34,651 bases of DNA from Pseudomonas viridiflava (GCF_900582195.1 NZ_UTHA01000180.1:1-34651), one strand, 5' to 3'; shown: positions 9,401-17,741, counted from the first letter of the stretch. Notes: a model not told the origin generated them from the letters alone. Program-made: numbers and translations.

Positions 9401-9601
9401 TTGCCGTTGCTGCTCGGCCGGGCCGAGGGCGCGGAAATGCGCCAGCCGCTGGGCCTGACCATCATCGGCGGGCTGGTTTTCAGCCAGGTGTTGACGCTTT
9501 ACACCACCCCGGTGGTTTACCTCTATCTCGACAAGCTGCGCCATCGTTTCAACCAATGGCGTGGCGTGCGCACTGACGCCGCTCTGGAAACTCCGTTATG
9601 A
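6494..9601 (+). CDS. muxC: RND multidrug transporter permease (MuxC/MdtC type)
   Basis: The second RND permease, 1035 residues. The start is set at 6494 (MNLSGPFIKRPVATMLLSL), because the longer in-frame extension from 6425 reads through the REP arm and has no family resemblance. The acidic pair is again D401-D402, in GLVVDDAIVVLEN, and the lysine motif is GVVKKNAILM. It shares the YESYIHPLTILSTLPSA motif with its neighbour, and the two are clearly paralogous. By analogy with MdtBC it should form a mixed trimer with the preceding permease. Its stop overlaps the outer-membrane gene start (ATGA at 9598-9601). Confidence 0.95.
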   Translation: MNLSGPFIKRPVATMLLSLAIMLLGGVSFGLLPVSPLPQMDFPVIVVQASLPGASPEVMASTVATPLERSFGAIAGVNTMSSRSSQGSTRVILQFDLDRDINGAAREVQAAINASRNLLPSGMRSMPTYKKVNPSQAPIMVLSLTSDVLEKGQLYDLASTILSQSLSQVQGVGEVQIGGSSLPAVRIELEPQALNQYGVALDDVRKTIADANVRRPKGSVEDGQRLWQIQANDQLEKAKDYESLIIHYADGAALRLKDVAKVSDGVEDRYNSGFFNDDAAVLLVINRQAGANIIETVNEIKAQLPALQAVLPASVKLNLAMDRSPVIKATLHEAEMTLLIAVALVILVVFLFLGNFRASLIPTLAVPVSLVGTFAVMYLYGFSLNNLSLMALILATGLVVDDAIVVLENISRHIDEGVKPMQAAYLGAKEVGFTLLSMNVSLVAVFLSILFMGGIVESLFREFSITLAAAIVVSLVVSLTLTPMLCARWLKPHTPGQENRLQRWSRRTNDWMVGKYASSLDWVLRHRRLTLLSLLITVAVNVALYVVVPKTFMPQQDTGQLIGFVRGDDGLSFSVMQPKMEIFRRAVLKDEAVESVAGFIGGSNGTNNAFMLVRLKPIKERQLNAQKVIERLRKEMPKVPGAQLMLMADQDLQFGGGREQTTSQYSYILQSGDLGELRKWYPKVVAALRALPELTAIDAREGAGAQQVTLIVDRDQAKRLGVDMDMVTSVLNNAYSQRQISTIYDSLNQYQVVMEVNPKYAQDPVTLKQVQVITADGARVPLSTFAHYENSLEDDRVSHEGQFASESIAFDMAEGVTVEQGSAAIERAIAKVGLPEDVIAKMAGTADAFAATQKSQPFMILGALLAVYLVLGVLYESYIHPLTILSTLPSAGVGALLSIYALGGEFSLISLLGLFLLIGVVKKNAILMIDLALQLERHQGLSPLESIRSACLQRLRPILMTTLAAILGALPLLLGRAEGAEMRQPLGLTIIGGLVFSQVLTLYTTPVVYLYLDKLRHRFNQWRGVRTDAALETPL

Positions 9602-11067
9602 CTGACCGTTCGTTTTTCAATCTGGCCACCGTTCGGGGCTCGCGTTTGCTCAGCCTGTCGCTGTGCGTGGCGATGCTCAGCGCCTGCGCTGTCGGCCCGG
9701 ACTATCAGCGCCCGCAAACTGCGGAAATTGCCCAGTACAAAGAGGCCGAGGGCTGGACCCAGGCCAACCCGAGCGATTCGCTGGCCCGTGGTGCCTGGTG
9801 GGAGCTGTATGGCGATCAACAGCTCAACGGCTTGATCGAACGCCTGAACAATTCCAACCAGACCGTCGCGCAATCCGAAGCGCAGTATCGCCAGGCTCAG
9901 GCCTTGGTGCGCAGTGCCCGTGGCGCGTTTTATCCCAAAGTAGACTTGAGCCTGGGCAAGACCCGCTCCAGTCAGGGCACCGGCAGCAGCAGTTCGAGTC
10001 TGAGCAGTTCGTCCAGCGGTATCCGCGACACTTACAACGCCGAACTGGGCGTCAGTTGGGAAGCCGATGTCTGGGGCAAGCTGCGCCGTGGCCTGGAAGC
10101 CGATGAGGCCAGCGCCCAGGCCAGTTTTGCCGATCTGGCGGCCATGCGCCTGAGTCAGCAATCGGAGCTGGTGCAGAACTACCTGCAACTGCGCGTGATC
10201 GATCAGCAGAAACGCCTGCTAGAAGCCACGGTTGCCGCCTATGAACGCTCGCTGAAAATGACTCAGAACCAGTACCGCGCCGGCGTCTCCGGGCGCGATG
10301 CGGTGGCCCAGGCACAGACGCAACTGAAAAGCACCCAGGCCGATCTGGTCGACCTCATCTGGCAGCGTGCGCAGTTTGAAAATGCGATTGCCGTGCTGAC
10401 CGGGCAAGCACCGGCGGATTTCAACATTGCCGAAGCGCAGACCATTCCGAAGCTGCCGCAGGTGCCGTTGAGCTTGCCGTCGCAATTGCTGGAGCGGCGC
10501 CCGGATATTGCTTCGGCCGAGCGTTCGGTGATTGCCGCCAATGCCAACATCGGCGTGGCGAAGGCGGCGTATTACCCGGATCTGAGCCTGAGTCTGAGCG
10601 GCGGCTACAGCAGCAGTACCTCGCAGAACCTGATCAGCCTGCCGAACCGTTTCTGGTCGGTGGGGCCAAAACTGGCGCTGCCGCTGTTTGACGGTGGCAT
10701 ACGTTCGGCAGAAGTCGACCGCACCGAGGCGGTGTATGACCAGACCGTGGCCAAGTACCGCCAGACCGTGCTCGACGGTTTCCGCGAGGTGGAAAACTAT
10801 CTGGTGCAGCTCAAGGTGTACGAAGACGAAGCCGCAGTGCGTCAGGAAGCGCTGGATGCCGCCCGCGATTCCCTGCGTTTGACGGAAAACCAGTACAAGG
10901 CCGGGTTGATTGCTTACATCGATGTGGTAGTGGTGCAAGCGACGGCGTTGAGCAACGAGCGCAGCGTGCTGAATATCCTGCAAAGCCGCTTGATTGCCAG
11001 CGTGCAACTGATTGCGGCGCTGGGCGGTGGTTGGGATGGGCAACTGGATGTCAGTGACGCCCGATAA
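9598..11067 (+). CDS. opmB: Outer-membrane efflux lipoprotein (OpmB, NodT/OprM family)
   Basis: The outer-membrane channel of the tripartite pump. The N-terminus is a lipoprotein signal with lipobox LSAC and acylated C30, followed by AVGPDYQRP, the standard start of mature OprM-type channels. Two repeats of long helices rich in A, Q and L follow, with GVSGRDAVAQAQTQL and the RRPDIASAERSVIAANANIG motif typical of the family. The length of 489 residues is normal. It is the last gene of the operon, coupled to the second permease by overlap, and a REP pair follows 20 bases later. Confidence 0.95.
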   Translation: MTDRSFFNLATVRGSRLLSLSLCVAMLSACAVGPDYQRPQTAEIAQYKEAEGWTQANPSDSLARGAWWELYGDQQLNGLIERLNNSNQTVAQSEAQYRQAQALVRSARGAFYPKVDLSLGKTRSSQGTGSSSSSLSSSSSGIRDTYNAELGVSWEADVWGKLRRGLEADEASAQASFADLAAMRLSQQSELVQNYLQLRVIDQQKRLLEATVAAYERSLKMTQNQYRAGVSGRDAVAQAQTQLKSTQADLVDLIWQRAQFENAIAVLTGQAPADFNIAEAQTIPKLPQVPLSLPSQLLERRPDIASAERSVIAANANIGVAKAAYYPDLSLSLSGGYSSSTSQNLISLPNRFWSVGPKLALPLFDGGIRSAEVDRTEAVYDQTVAKYRQTVLDGFREVENYLVQLKVYEDEAAVRQEALDAARDSLRLTENQYKAGLIAYIDVVVVQATALSNERSVLNILQSRLIASVQLIAALGGGWDGQLDVSDAR

Positions 11068-11086
11068 AACAATCCATGGTCCAGAA

Positions 11087-11178
11087 CCTGTGGGAGCGAG
11101 CTTGCTCGCGAAGGCGTCCGTGCAGTTACTGATTGTTTTAAGTCAGAGGCCCCATTCGCGAGCAAGCTCGCTCCCACA
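11087..11178. repeat. REP pair (REPIN-like) after the efflux operon
   Basis: Inverted arms at 11089-11112 (TGTGGGAGCGAGC start) and 11155-11178 (ending CTCGCTCCCACA), 42 bases apart. Same element and same outward orientation as the copy at 6370. It sits 20 bases after the opmB stop and may protect the 3' end of the operon message. Confidence 0.92.
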
Positions 11179-11362
11179 TTAAGTGCAGTCAGCTGTAGAA
11201 AGGCCACTCCAGAGCCTTGTCGGACGATCGAACAAGCGTTTCATCGGCTTGATGGCCAATTGCTTACTTTGTCAGTGCGTTCTTCTGCGTAATCAGTACA
11301 ATCGCCGCCTTTGCCCAACCGGGAACGGACGCAATCCGCGTTGGGTGGCCACGAGAATTCCC

Positions 11363-13444
11363 ATGCTCATCGGTAGTTATTCTTCCACGCTGGTTTTCAT
11401 TTCGTTGTGTGTGGCGATTCTCGCCTCGTACACCGCGCTCGACCTCACCGGTCGCATTGCCACGGCCAGGGGCCGGGCCGTGCATTTCTGGACTGCCGGC
11501 GGCGCGTTTGCCATGGGCATCGGCGTCTGGTCGATGCACTTCATTGGCATGCTCGCCTTCAAGCTGCCGATTGATCTGGGCTACGACATCACTCTGACCG
11601 CGCTGTCGCTGCTGATCGCGGTGTTGTCCTGCGGGTTTGCCTTGTGGCTGGTCAGTCAGCCGAAACTGCCGATTCTGCAACTGGCGTTCGGCGCGCTGAT
11701 CATGGGCGCCGGCATCAGTGCCATGCACTACACCGGCATGGCGGCGATGCGCATGACCCCGGGAATCGACTACGACCCGACACTGTTCGGCGCCTCCTTA
11801 CTGATCGCCGTGGGTGCGTCGGCGGCGGCGTTGTGGATCGCCTTTCGTCTGCGTCAGCATTCGCCTTATGTGCGACTGATTCGGGGCGGGGCGGCGATCA
11901 TCATGGGCATCGCCATTGTCGGCATGCATTACACCGGCATGGCCGCCGCGCAGTTCTCTGACGGCAGTTTCTGTGGTGCCACCGTCAATGGCTTGAAGGG
12001 TAATGGCCTCGACAGCCTGGTATTGATCACCACGCTGGCGGTGCTGTCGATTGCCTTGCTGACCTCGATTCTCGACGCACGCCTCGAAGCGCGCACCGCT
12101 GATCTCGCACACTCGTTGACCGTGGCCAACCGCGAACTCACGCAACTGGCCCTGCACGACACCCTGACCGGTCTGCCGAACCGCATGTTGCTCGACGACC
12201 GGATCAATCAGGCGATGAAAAAGGTCCAGGAACAGGGCGGTTGTTTTGCTTTGATGTTCATCGATCTGGACGGTTTCAAACCGGTCAACGACGCGTTCGG
12301 TCACCACATGGGCGATCAGTTGTTGCGCGAAGTGGGCGTGCGTTTGCGGGAAGATTTACGCGGCCAGGACACATTGGCGCGGATCGGTGGCGATGAATTC
12401 GTGCTGCTGGTGCGTCTGAGCGAACCCAATGATGCGCTGGGCCTGGCGGCACGTCAGGTCGGCCTGATCGCACAATCGTTCCGTGTCGCCGAGCATGACT
12501 TGCAGATTTCCGCCAGTGTCGGCATCGCCCTGTACCCGGGCAATGGCCAGACCGCGCAGGAACTGTTGATGAACGCCGACGCGGCGATGTACCACGCCAA
12601 GGGCGGCGGCAAGAACGGTTACAGCTTTTTCGATGCGTCGATGAACAACAACGCGCGCAAGCAGCTGCAGTTGTTGCAGGACCTGCGTGCGGCGCTGGAA
12701 CACAACCAGTTCAGCTTGCATTACCAGCCCAAATTCGACGCCGCCAATGGCCGTCCGGTCGGGGCCGAAGCGCTGTTGCGCTGGCAACACCCGATCCACG
12801 GCATGCTGATGCCGGACAAGTTCATCGACCTGGCCGAGAAATCCGGTCTGATCATCCCGATCGGCGACTGGGTGCTCAACGAAGCCTGTCGGCAGATGCG
12901 CGAATGGTTCGTGCTCGGTTACACCGACTGGCGTATCGCCGTGAATCTGTCGGCACTGCAGTTCTGCCACACAGGGCTGGTGCGCAGCGTGGCAAAGGCC
13001 TTGGCCACTCACCACTTGCCGGCCAACAGCCTGACTCTGGAAATCACCGAAACCACCGCCATGAGCGATGCCGATGCGAGCATGACGGTGTTGCAGGAGT
13101 TGTCGGACATGGGCGTCGACCTGTCGATCGATGATTTTGGCACCGGTTATTCCAGCCTGATGTACCTCAAGCGTTTGCCGGCCAACGAGCTGAAGATCGA
13201 CCGGGGTTTTGTGCGCGATCTGGAGCATGACAGCGATGATGCGGCGATCGTCTCGGCGATTGTTGCGCTGGGGCAGGCGCTCGGTTTGCGCATTGTCGCT
13301 GAAGGTGTTGAAACCGGTGTGCAACAGGCTTTTCTGACTGAACTGGGGTGCGATTCGTTGCAGGGTTATCTGTTGGGGCATCCGATGCCGGCGGAGAAAT
13401 TCATGCAGGATATTGTGCGCGGCAAGCAGGTGGCGGCGGTCTGA
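11363..13444 (+). CDS. MHYT-GGDEF-EAL membrane protein, c-di-GMP turnover (MucR-like)
   Basis: A 693-residue membrane sensor for cyclic-di-GMP. The N-terminal ~240 residues form an MHYT domain with seven predicted helices and the repeats SMHFIGM, AMHYTGM and GMHYTGM, thought to bind copper and sense a diatomic gas. A GGDEF diguanylate cyclase domain follows with the intact signature GGDEF at 342-346 and an RGQD inhibitory site five residues before it. The EAL phosphodiesterase domain starts at E469-A-L with the downstream motifs EITET, DDFGTGYSS and EGVET intact. The start at 11363 is preferred to the in-frame ATG at 11183, which adds 60 residues of no family likeness. P. aeruginosa MucR has this architecture and a similar length. 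Confidence 0.9.
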   Translation: MLIGSYSSTLVFISLCVAILASYTALDLTGRIATARGRAVHFWTAGGAFAMGIGVWSMHFIGMLAFKLPIDLGYDITLTALSLLIAVLSCGFALWLVSQPKLPILQLAFGALIMGAGISAMHYTGMAAMRMTPGIDYDPTLFGASLLIAVGASAAALWIAFRLRQHSPYVRLIRGGAAIIMGIAIVGMHYTGMAAAQFSDGSFCGATVNGLKGNGLDSLVLITTLAVLSIALLTSILDARLEARTADLAHSLTVANRELTQLALHDTLTGLPNRMLLDDRINQAMKKVQEQGGCFALMFIDLDGFKPVNDAFGHHMGDQLLREVGVRLREDLRGQDTLARIGGDEFVLLVRLSEPNDALGLAARQVGLIAQSFRVAEHDLQISASVGIALYPGNGQTAQELLMNADAAMYHAKGGGKNGYSFFDASMNNNARKQLQLLQDLRAALEHNQFSLHYQPKFDAANGRPVGAEALLRWQHPIHGMLMPDKFIDLAEKSGLIIPIGDWVLNEACRQMREWFVLGYTDWRIAVNLSALQFCHTGLVRSVAKALATHHLPANSLTLEITETTAMSDADASMTVLQELSDMGVDLSIDDFGTGYSSLMYLKRLPANELKIDRGFVRDLEHDSDDAAIVSAIVALGQALGLRIVAEGVETGVQQAFLTELGCDSLQGYLLGHPMPAEKFMQDIVRGKQVAAV

Positions 13445-13462
13445 TCGACCGCGTTATCGTTC

Positions 13463-13536
13463 TTCGCGAGCAGGCTCGCTCCCACATTGGCTGTGTGAAC
13501 GACACAGAACCCTGTGGGAGCGAGCTTGCTCGCGAA
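13463..13536. repeat. REP pair, inverted orientation, upstream of SDR gene
   Basis: Arm 13463-13486 (TTCGCGAGCAGGCTCG start) and arm 13513-13536 (TGTGGGAGCGAGC start) are inverted copies with the TTCGCGA ends outward, opposite to the pair at 6370. The 26-base spacer contains TGTGTGAACGACACA. The pair at 14413 has nearly the same spacer. Confidence 0.9.
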
Positions 13537-13633
13537 GGCGTCTGCCCAGACACCACAGACTCCATGCAAAACCCGTCAATGGCAGTTATTCTTCCCCCCG
13601 ACTGTTACGTGTGCATTTGGGGGAAAGGCCAGC

Positions 13634-14380
13634 ATGGATAAAGTCATTGTGATCACCGGTGGCGGGCGCGGGATTGGCGCCGCTACGGCGCTGTTGGCTG
13701 CCGAGCAAGGCTATCGGATCTGCATCAACTATCAGTCGGATGAACAAGCCGCGCAAAGCGTGCTGGAGCAAGTCCGCGCACTCGGCGCACAAGCCATCGC
13801 CGTGCGCGCCGACGTCAGTATCGAAGACGAAGTGATCGCGCTGTTCCAGCGGGTCGACAGCGAGTTGGGCCGGGTCACCGCACTGGTGAACAACGCTGGC
13901 ACCGTCGGCCAAAAGTCGCGTGTCGACGAAATGTCCGAGTTCCGCATTCTGAAAATCATGAAAACCAATGTCCTGGCACCGATCCTCTGTGCCAAGCACG
14001 CGATCCTGCGCATGTCACCCAAGCACGGCGGGCAGGGCGGCAGTATCGTCAACGTGTCGTCGGTGGCCGCGCGTCTCGGTTCGCCCAACGAATACGTCGA
14101 TTACGCGGCCTCCAAAGGTGCGCTCGATACCTTCACCATCGGTTTGTCCAAGGAAGTCGCGGGCGAAGGGATTCGGGTCAACGCGGTGCGCCCGGGTTAC
14201 ATCTATACCGATTTCCACGCCTTGAGCGGCGATCCGGACCGGGTCAGCAAGCTTGAGTCGGCGATTCCGATGGCCCGTGGCGGGCGACCGGATGAGGTGG
14301 CGGAAGCGATTGTCTGGTTGTTGTCGGACAAGGCGTCGTATGCGACCGGGACGTTTGTTGATTTGGGGGGTGGGCGTTAA
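13634..14380 (+). CDS. Short-chain dehydrogenase/reductase (classical SDR)
   Basis: A 248-residue NAD(P)-dependent oxidoreductase of the classical SDR family. The Rossmann glycine motif TGGGRGIG is at residues 8-15, NNAG at 86-89, and the catalytic Ser143, Tyr157 and Lys161 lie in VSSVAARLG and YAASK. The end VDLGGGR is typical. The ATG at 13634 has an AAAGG five bases upstream; the in-frame extension to 13514 starts inside a REP arm and is rejected. The gene is monocistronic, flanked on both sides by near-identical REP pairs, and convergent with the MocR-type gene. The substrate cannot be told from sequence; close family members are annotated as sugar or 3-oxoacyl-ACP-type reductases. Confidence 0.93.
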   Translation: MDKVIVITGGGRGIGAATALLAAEQGYRICINYQSDEQAAQSVLEQVRALGAQAIAVRADVSIEDEVIALFQRVDSELGRVTALVNNAGTVGQKSRVDEMSEFRILKIMKTNVLAPILCAKHAILRMSPKHGGQGGSIVNVSSVAARLGSPNEYVDYAASKGALDTFTIGLSKEVAGEGIRVNAVRPGYIYTDFHALSGDPDRVSKLESAIPMARGGRPDEVAEAIVWLLSDKASYATGTFVDLGGGR

Positions 14381-14412
14381 TCACCTGGATTTGCTTCGAT
14401 AGCACCGCCCCC

Positions 14413-14487
14413 TTCGCGAGCAAGCTCGCTCCCACATTGGATGTGTGAATGACACAGAACCCATGTGGGAGCGAGCTTGCTCGCGAA
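14413..14487. repeat. REP pair, inverted orientation, downstream of SDR gene
   Basis: Arms 14413-14436 and 14464-14487 with TTCGCGA ends outward and a 27-base spacer containing TGTGTGAATGACACA. It is nearly identical to the pair at 13463 and in the same orientation, giving direct repeats about 950 bases apart around the SDR gene. It also lies between two convergent genes. Confidence 0.9.
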
Positions 14488-14514
14488 GGGGCCAAAATGA
14501 ACACCATCTATCTG

Positions 14515-15924
14515 TCAGAACGACCGCACAATCCGCCCCAACGTCTCCATGGCCTTTTCCGAATCCTCGGTCCACGGGCTGCCATAGTTCAACCGAATAC
14601 AATTCCTGAACCGCTGCGTCGGCGAAAAAATCGGCCCCGGGGCGATACTGATGCCTTGCGCCAGTGCCATCTGAAACAGCTTCAGCGAATCCATCTGCGG
14701 TGGCAGTTCCAGCCACAAAAAGTAACCGCCGGCCGGTTGGCTGACCCGCGTCTGCGCCGGGAAATAGCGGGCAATGGCCGCGAGCATAGCGCTCTGCTGC
14801 TCTTCCAGTGCGTAACGCAGTTTGCGCAGATGCCGGTCGTAGCCGCCGTGTTGCAGGTAGTCGGCAATCGCTGCTTGCGCCGGCATCGAGGCACACAGAG
14901 AAGTCATCAGTTTCAGCCGTTCGATTTTCTGCGCGTAGCGGCCGGCGGCGACCCAGCCGATGCGGTAGCCGGGGGCCAGACTCTTGGCGAACGAGCCACA
15001 GTGCATCACCAGACCTTCGGTGTCGAAAGCCTTGGCCGGTTTCGGTGCCTGTTGGCCGTAATAGAGTTCGGCGTAGACGTCGTCTTCGATCAGTGGCACC
15101 TGATGGCGACGCAGTAGTTCCACCAGTTCCTGCTTCTTGGCCTCGGGCATGGTTGCGCCCATCGGGTTCTGGAAACTGGTCATGCACCAGCAGGCCTTGA
15201 CCGGGTGACGTTCGAGGGTTTGCGCAAGTACGCCGAGGTCAATGCCATCGCGCGGGTGCACGGGGATCTCCACCGCTTTGAGTTTCAGCCGTTCCAGAAC
15301 TTGCAGGCTGGCGTAGAAGGCCGGGGCCTCGATGGCCACCAGATCGCCGGGCTCGGTCACCGCTTGCAGGCACAGGTTCAGCGCTTCGAGGGCGCCGTTG
15401 GTGATCAGCAATTCTTCCATCGGCAGCATCAAGCCACCGACCATGTAGCGCAGGGCGATCTGCCGGCGCAGTTGCGGATTGCCCGGCGACATGTCGGTGA
15501 CGACCATGCGCGGGTCCATCTCGCGGGCGGCGCTGGCCAGCGAACGCGACAGGCGTTGCAGCGGAAACAGCGTCGGGCTGGGAAACGCCGAACCGAACGG
15601 CACGGTGCTCGGGTCCTTGATCGAATCAAGGACCGAAAACACCAGTTCGCTGACGTCGACTTCGGTGGAATCGTTGACGTGGCTGCTGATCACCGGTTCC
15701 GAAAACGGACTCGGCGCGTGGGTGTTGACGAAGTACCCGGAGCGCGGCCGCGCGCGGATCAGGCCACGGCGTTCGAGCAGGTAATAGGCCTGGAACACCG
15801 TGGACGGGCTGACGCCGTAGGTCTGGCTGGCGTAACGCACCGAAGGCACGCGCTGGCCGGGGCCGAGGACGCCGGAGCGGATCAGTTCAGCGATGTCGTC
15901 GGCGAATTTTTCGTAGCGTTTCAT
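14515..15924 (-). CDS. MocR-type transcriptional regulator (GntR winged helix fused to aminotransferase fold)
   Basis: A 469-residue regulator. Residues 1-70 are a GntR-type winged helix (LGPGQRVPSVRYASQTYGVS, then TVFQAYYLLERRGLI), and residues ~105-469 have the fold-type I aminotransferase domain. The PLP lysine is K314 in GSFAKSLAPGYRIGW, the pyridine-binding aspartate is in IEDDVYAELYYG (~280), and SFQNPMGATM matches the family motif NPTG. MocR proteins sense a PLP-linked amine or amino acid and usually control a nearby gene, often divergent. Here the upstream side holds only a MITE-like repeat and then ccoG on the same strand, so the target is not obvious. The start has only a weak AAGG ribosome binding site. 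Confidence 0.93.
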   Translation of the reverse strand: MKRYEKFADDIAELIRSGVLGPGQRVPSVRYASQTYGVSPSTVFQAYYLLERRGLIRARPRSGYFVNTHAPSPFSEPVISSHVNDSTEVDVSELVFSVLDSIKDPSTVPFGSAFPSPTLFPLQRLSRSLASAAREMDPRMVVTDMSPGNPQLRRQIALRYMVGGLMLPMEELLITNGALEALNLCLQAVTEPGDLVAIEAPAFYASLQVLERLKLKAVEIPVHPRDGIDLGVLAQTLERHPVKACWCMTSFQNPMGATMPEAKKQELVELLRRHQVPLIEDDVYAELYYGQQAPKPAKAFDTEGLVMHCGSFAKSLAPGYRIGWVAAGRYAQKIERLKLMTSLCASMPAQAAIADYLQHGGYDRHLRKLRYALEEQQSAMLAAIARYFPAQTRVSQPAGGYFLWLELPPQMDSLKLFQMALAQGISIAPGPIFSPTQRFRNCIRLNYGSPWTEDSEKAMETLGRIVRSF

Positions 15925-15972
15925 CGAGGAGCCTTGGTGCTGGTTGATGGTGAGGTGTATCAGGGAGAAAAA

Positions 15973-16148
15973 CCCTCACCCTAGCCCTCTCCCAGAGGGA
16001 GAGGGGACTGATCGGGGGATGCTTGCGAAATCCACCGACCTGAAAGTGCTTCGCTGAATCCATAATCGACTCGGTCTGTCAGGTCGATGTTTAGCGACAG
16101 ACACCTCGGTCGGCCCCCTCTACCCCTGGGAGAGGGCCGGGGTGAGGG
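15973..16148. repeat. MITE-like inverted repeat, about 176 bases
   Basis: The ends are inverted copies: CCCTCACCCTAGCCCTCTCC at 15973 and the reverse complement of CCCTCACCCCGGCCCTCTCC ending at 16148. Each end is also locally palindromic (CCCTCTCCC-AGA-GGGAGAGGG). The interior of about 110 bases is non-coding. It fills the space between the MocR-type gene and ccoG. This is a familiar dispersed repeat of pseudomonads; no target-site duplication is obvious. Confidence 0.8.
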
Positions 16149-16164
16149 AGCGGATTCTAACGGC

Positions 16165-17595
16165 TCAGCGATTCATCGGCGCCACAAACCTGCTCTTCGC
16201 CACGCTGTAAATCTCAGGCTCATCGCTGTCGGCAATCTTGAAGCTCAAGGTCTGCGAGCTACTGGCCGGGCGCTCCGTGGTCATCGCCACCGACACCGGT
16301 ACATCGACAATTTCCCCGGGCGCCAGGCTCAGTTCGGTCTTGCCTTGCAACTGGAAGCCGTCGCCATCCACCAGGCTCAGGTTGTAGTCCTGGCGTTGCT
16401 GGGTCTTGTTGATGACTTTGAGGGTGTAGATGTTTTCGATCTGGCCCTGACCGTTCTCGCGGAACAGCCCACGGTCCTTGGTCACGTCCAGCGAAACCAT
16501 CGGCCGCTCGACCAACGCCAGCGCCAGTGCGCCGATCATCGCCACCAGCACCACGGTGTAACCGATCAGGCGCGGGCGCAACAGGTGGGTCTTGCCACCC
16601 TGCAATTCGCGCTCGGAACTGTAGCGGATCAAACCGCGCGGGTAATTCATCTTGTCCATGATCGAGTCACAGGCGTCGATGCATGCGGCGCAGCCGATGC
16701 ATTCCATCTGCAAGCCGTCACGGATGTCGATGCCGGTCGGACAGACCTGCACACACAACTGGCAGTCGATGCAATCACCCAGGCCGGCTTCAAGCGGTTT
16801 CACCTCGCGTTTACGCGGGCCACGGTTTTCGCCACGGGCGACGTCGTAGGAAATCGCCAGGGTGTCCTTGTCGAACATCACGCTCTGGAACCGCGCATAC
16901 GGGCACATGTGCATGCACACTGCCTCGCGCAGCCAACCGGCGTTGATGTAAGTCGCAGCGGTGAAAAACAGTACCCAGAACAGGCTGACGCCGCCGATTT
17001 GCAGGGTCAGCAGCTCTTCGGCCAATGGCCGGATTGGCGTGAAGTAGCCGACGAAGGTCAGGCCGGTGAGCACGCTGATCGCCAGCCACAGGGTGTGCTT
17101 GGCCGCGCGCCGCGCCAGTTTGTTCAGGCTCCATGGCGCGGCTTGCAGTTTGATCCGTTGATTACGTTCGCCCTCGGTGATCTTTTCGCACCACATGAAG
17201 ATCCACGTCCACGAACTCTGCGGGCAGGTGTAACCGCACCAGACCCGGCCGGCGAACACGGTGATGGCGAACAGGCCGAACGCGGCGATGATCAGCAGTG
17301 CCGAGAGCAGGATGAAATCCTGCGGCCAGAACGTCGCGCCGAAGATGTGGAATTTGCTTTCGGAGAGATCCCAGAGCACCGCCTGACGTCCGCCCCAGTT
17401 CAGCCACACGATCCCGAAAAACAGCACGAACAGAAACCCCGCGCCACTCATGCGCAAGGTGCGGAACAGGCCGGTGAAGCTGCGGGTGTGGATCTGGTTG
17501 TCGCTGGACCTGGCCGTCGCCTTCATTGGGCGTGCGGGCACACTTTTGATAGTTGGAGATGCTTCTACGGTTCGGACGGGGATTTGTTCGCTCAT
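16165..17595 (-). CDS. ccoG: CcoG/RdxA cytochrome cbb3 oxidase accessory protein
   Basis: CcoG is an inner-membrane ferredoxin-type protein implicated in copper handling during assembly of cbb3 oxidase. The 476-residue protein has membrane helices near residues 52-70, 93-115, 170-190, 203-220 and 335-355. Two ferredoxin-type cysteine sets follow the pattern CxxCxxCxxxC at C275/C278/C281/C285 and C299/C302/C305/C309. Other conserved strings are GRVWCGYTCPQ and MHMCPYARFQSVMFDKDTL. The start MSEQIPV at 17595 is chosen over an ATG eight codons earlier on family likeness. An Ig-like C-terminal domain ends the protein. No ccoNOP or ccoI gene lies nearby, so this is an orphan copy in this window. 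Confidence 0.94.
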   Translation of the reverse strand: MSEQIPVRTVEASPTIKSVPARPMKATARSSDNQIHTRSFTGLFRTLRMSGAGFLFVLFFGIVWLNWGGRQAVLWDLSESKFHIFGATFWPQDFILLSALLIIAAFGLFAITVFAGRVWCGYTCPQSSWTWIFMWCEKITEGERNQRIKLQAAPWSLNKLARRAAKHTLWLAISVLTGLTFVGYFTPIRPLAEELLTLQIGGVSLFWVLFFTAATYINAGWLREAVCMHMCPYARFQSVMFDKDTLAISYDVARGENRGPRKREVKPLEAGLGDCIDCQLCVQVCPTGIDIRDGLQMECIGCAACIDACDSIMDKMNYPRGLIRYSSERELQGGKTHLLRPRLIGYTVVLVAMIGALALALVERPMVSLDVTKDRGLFRENGQGQIENIYTLKVINKTQQRQDYNLSLVDGDGFQLQGKTELSLAPGEIVDVPVSVAMTTERPASSSQTLSFKIADSDEPEIYSVAKSRFVAPMNR

Positions 17596-17741
17596 GGTTA
17601 TTCGCTCATCAGCCTCCATCAGGCCAGAGCACTATGAGCGTCGATCTGTTTGCATAACAGACTCAGGTATTTCAATAAAAAGCGGATCAGATGCGTTTCT
17701 GCGCAGCGCCTGCGACAACTTGAAGCAGCCCGCAGGCAAAG

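Noticed and set aside
6401..9556. A 1051-codon open frame on the minus strand opposite the second permease gene, and similar long antisense frames at 4681-6102, 16087-17637 and 24672-26678
   Set aside because: They lie opposite well-supported genes, are rich in H, R and Q as expected from reversed GC-rich codons, and show no family motifs.
11183..11362. 60-residue extension of the MHYT-GGDEF-EAL protein
   Set aside because: It starts just after a REP arm, has no ribosome binding site and does not resemble the family; MLIGSYSSTLVF at 11363 starts the first MHYT helix.
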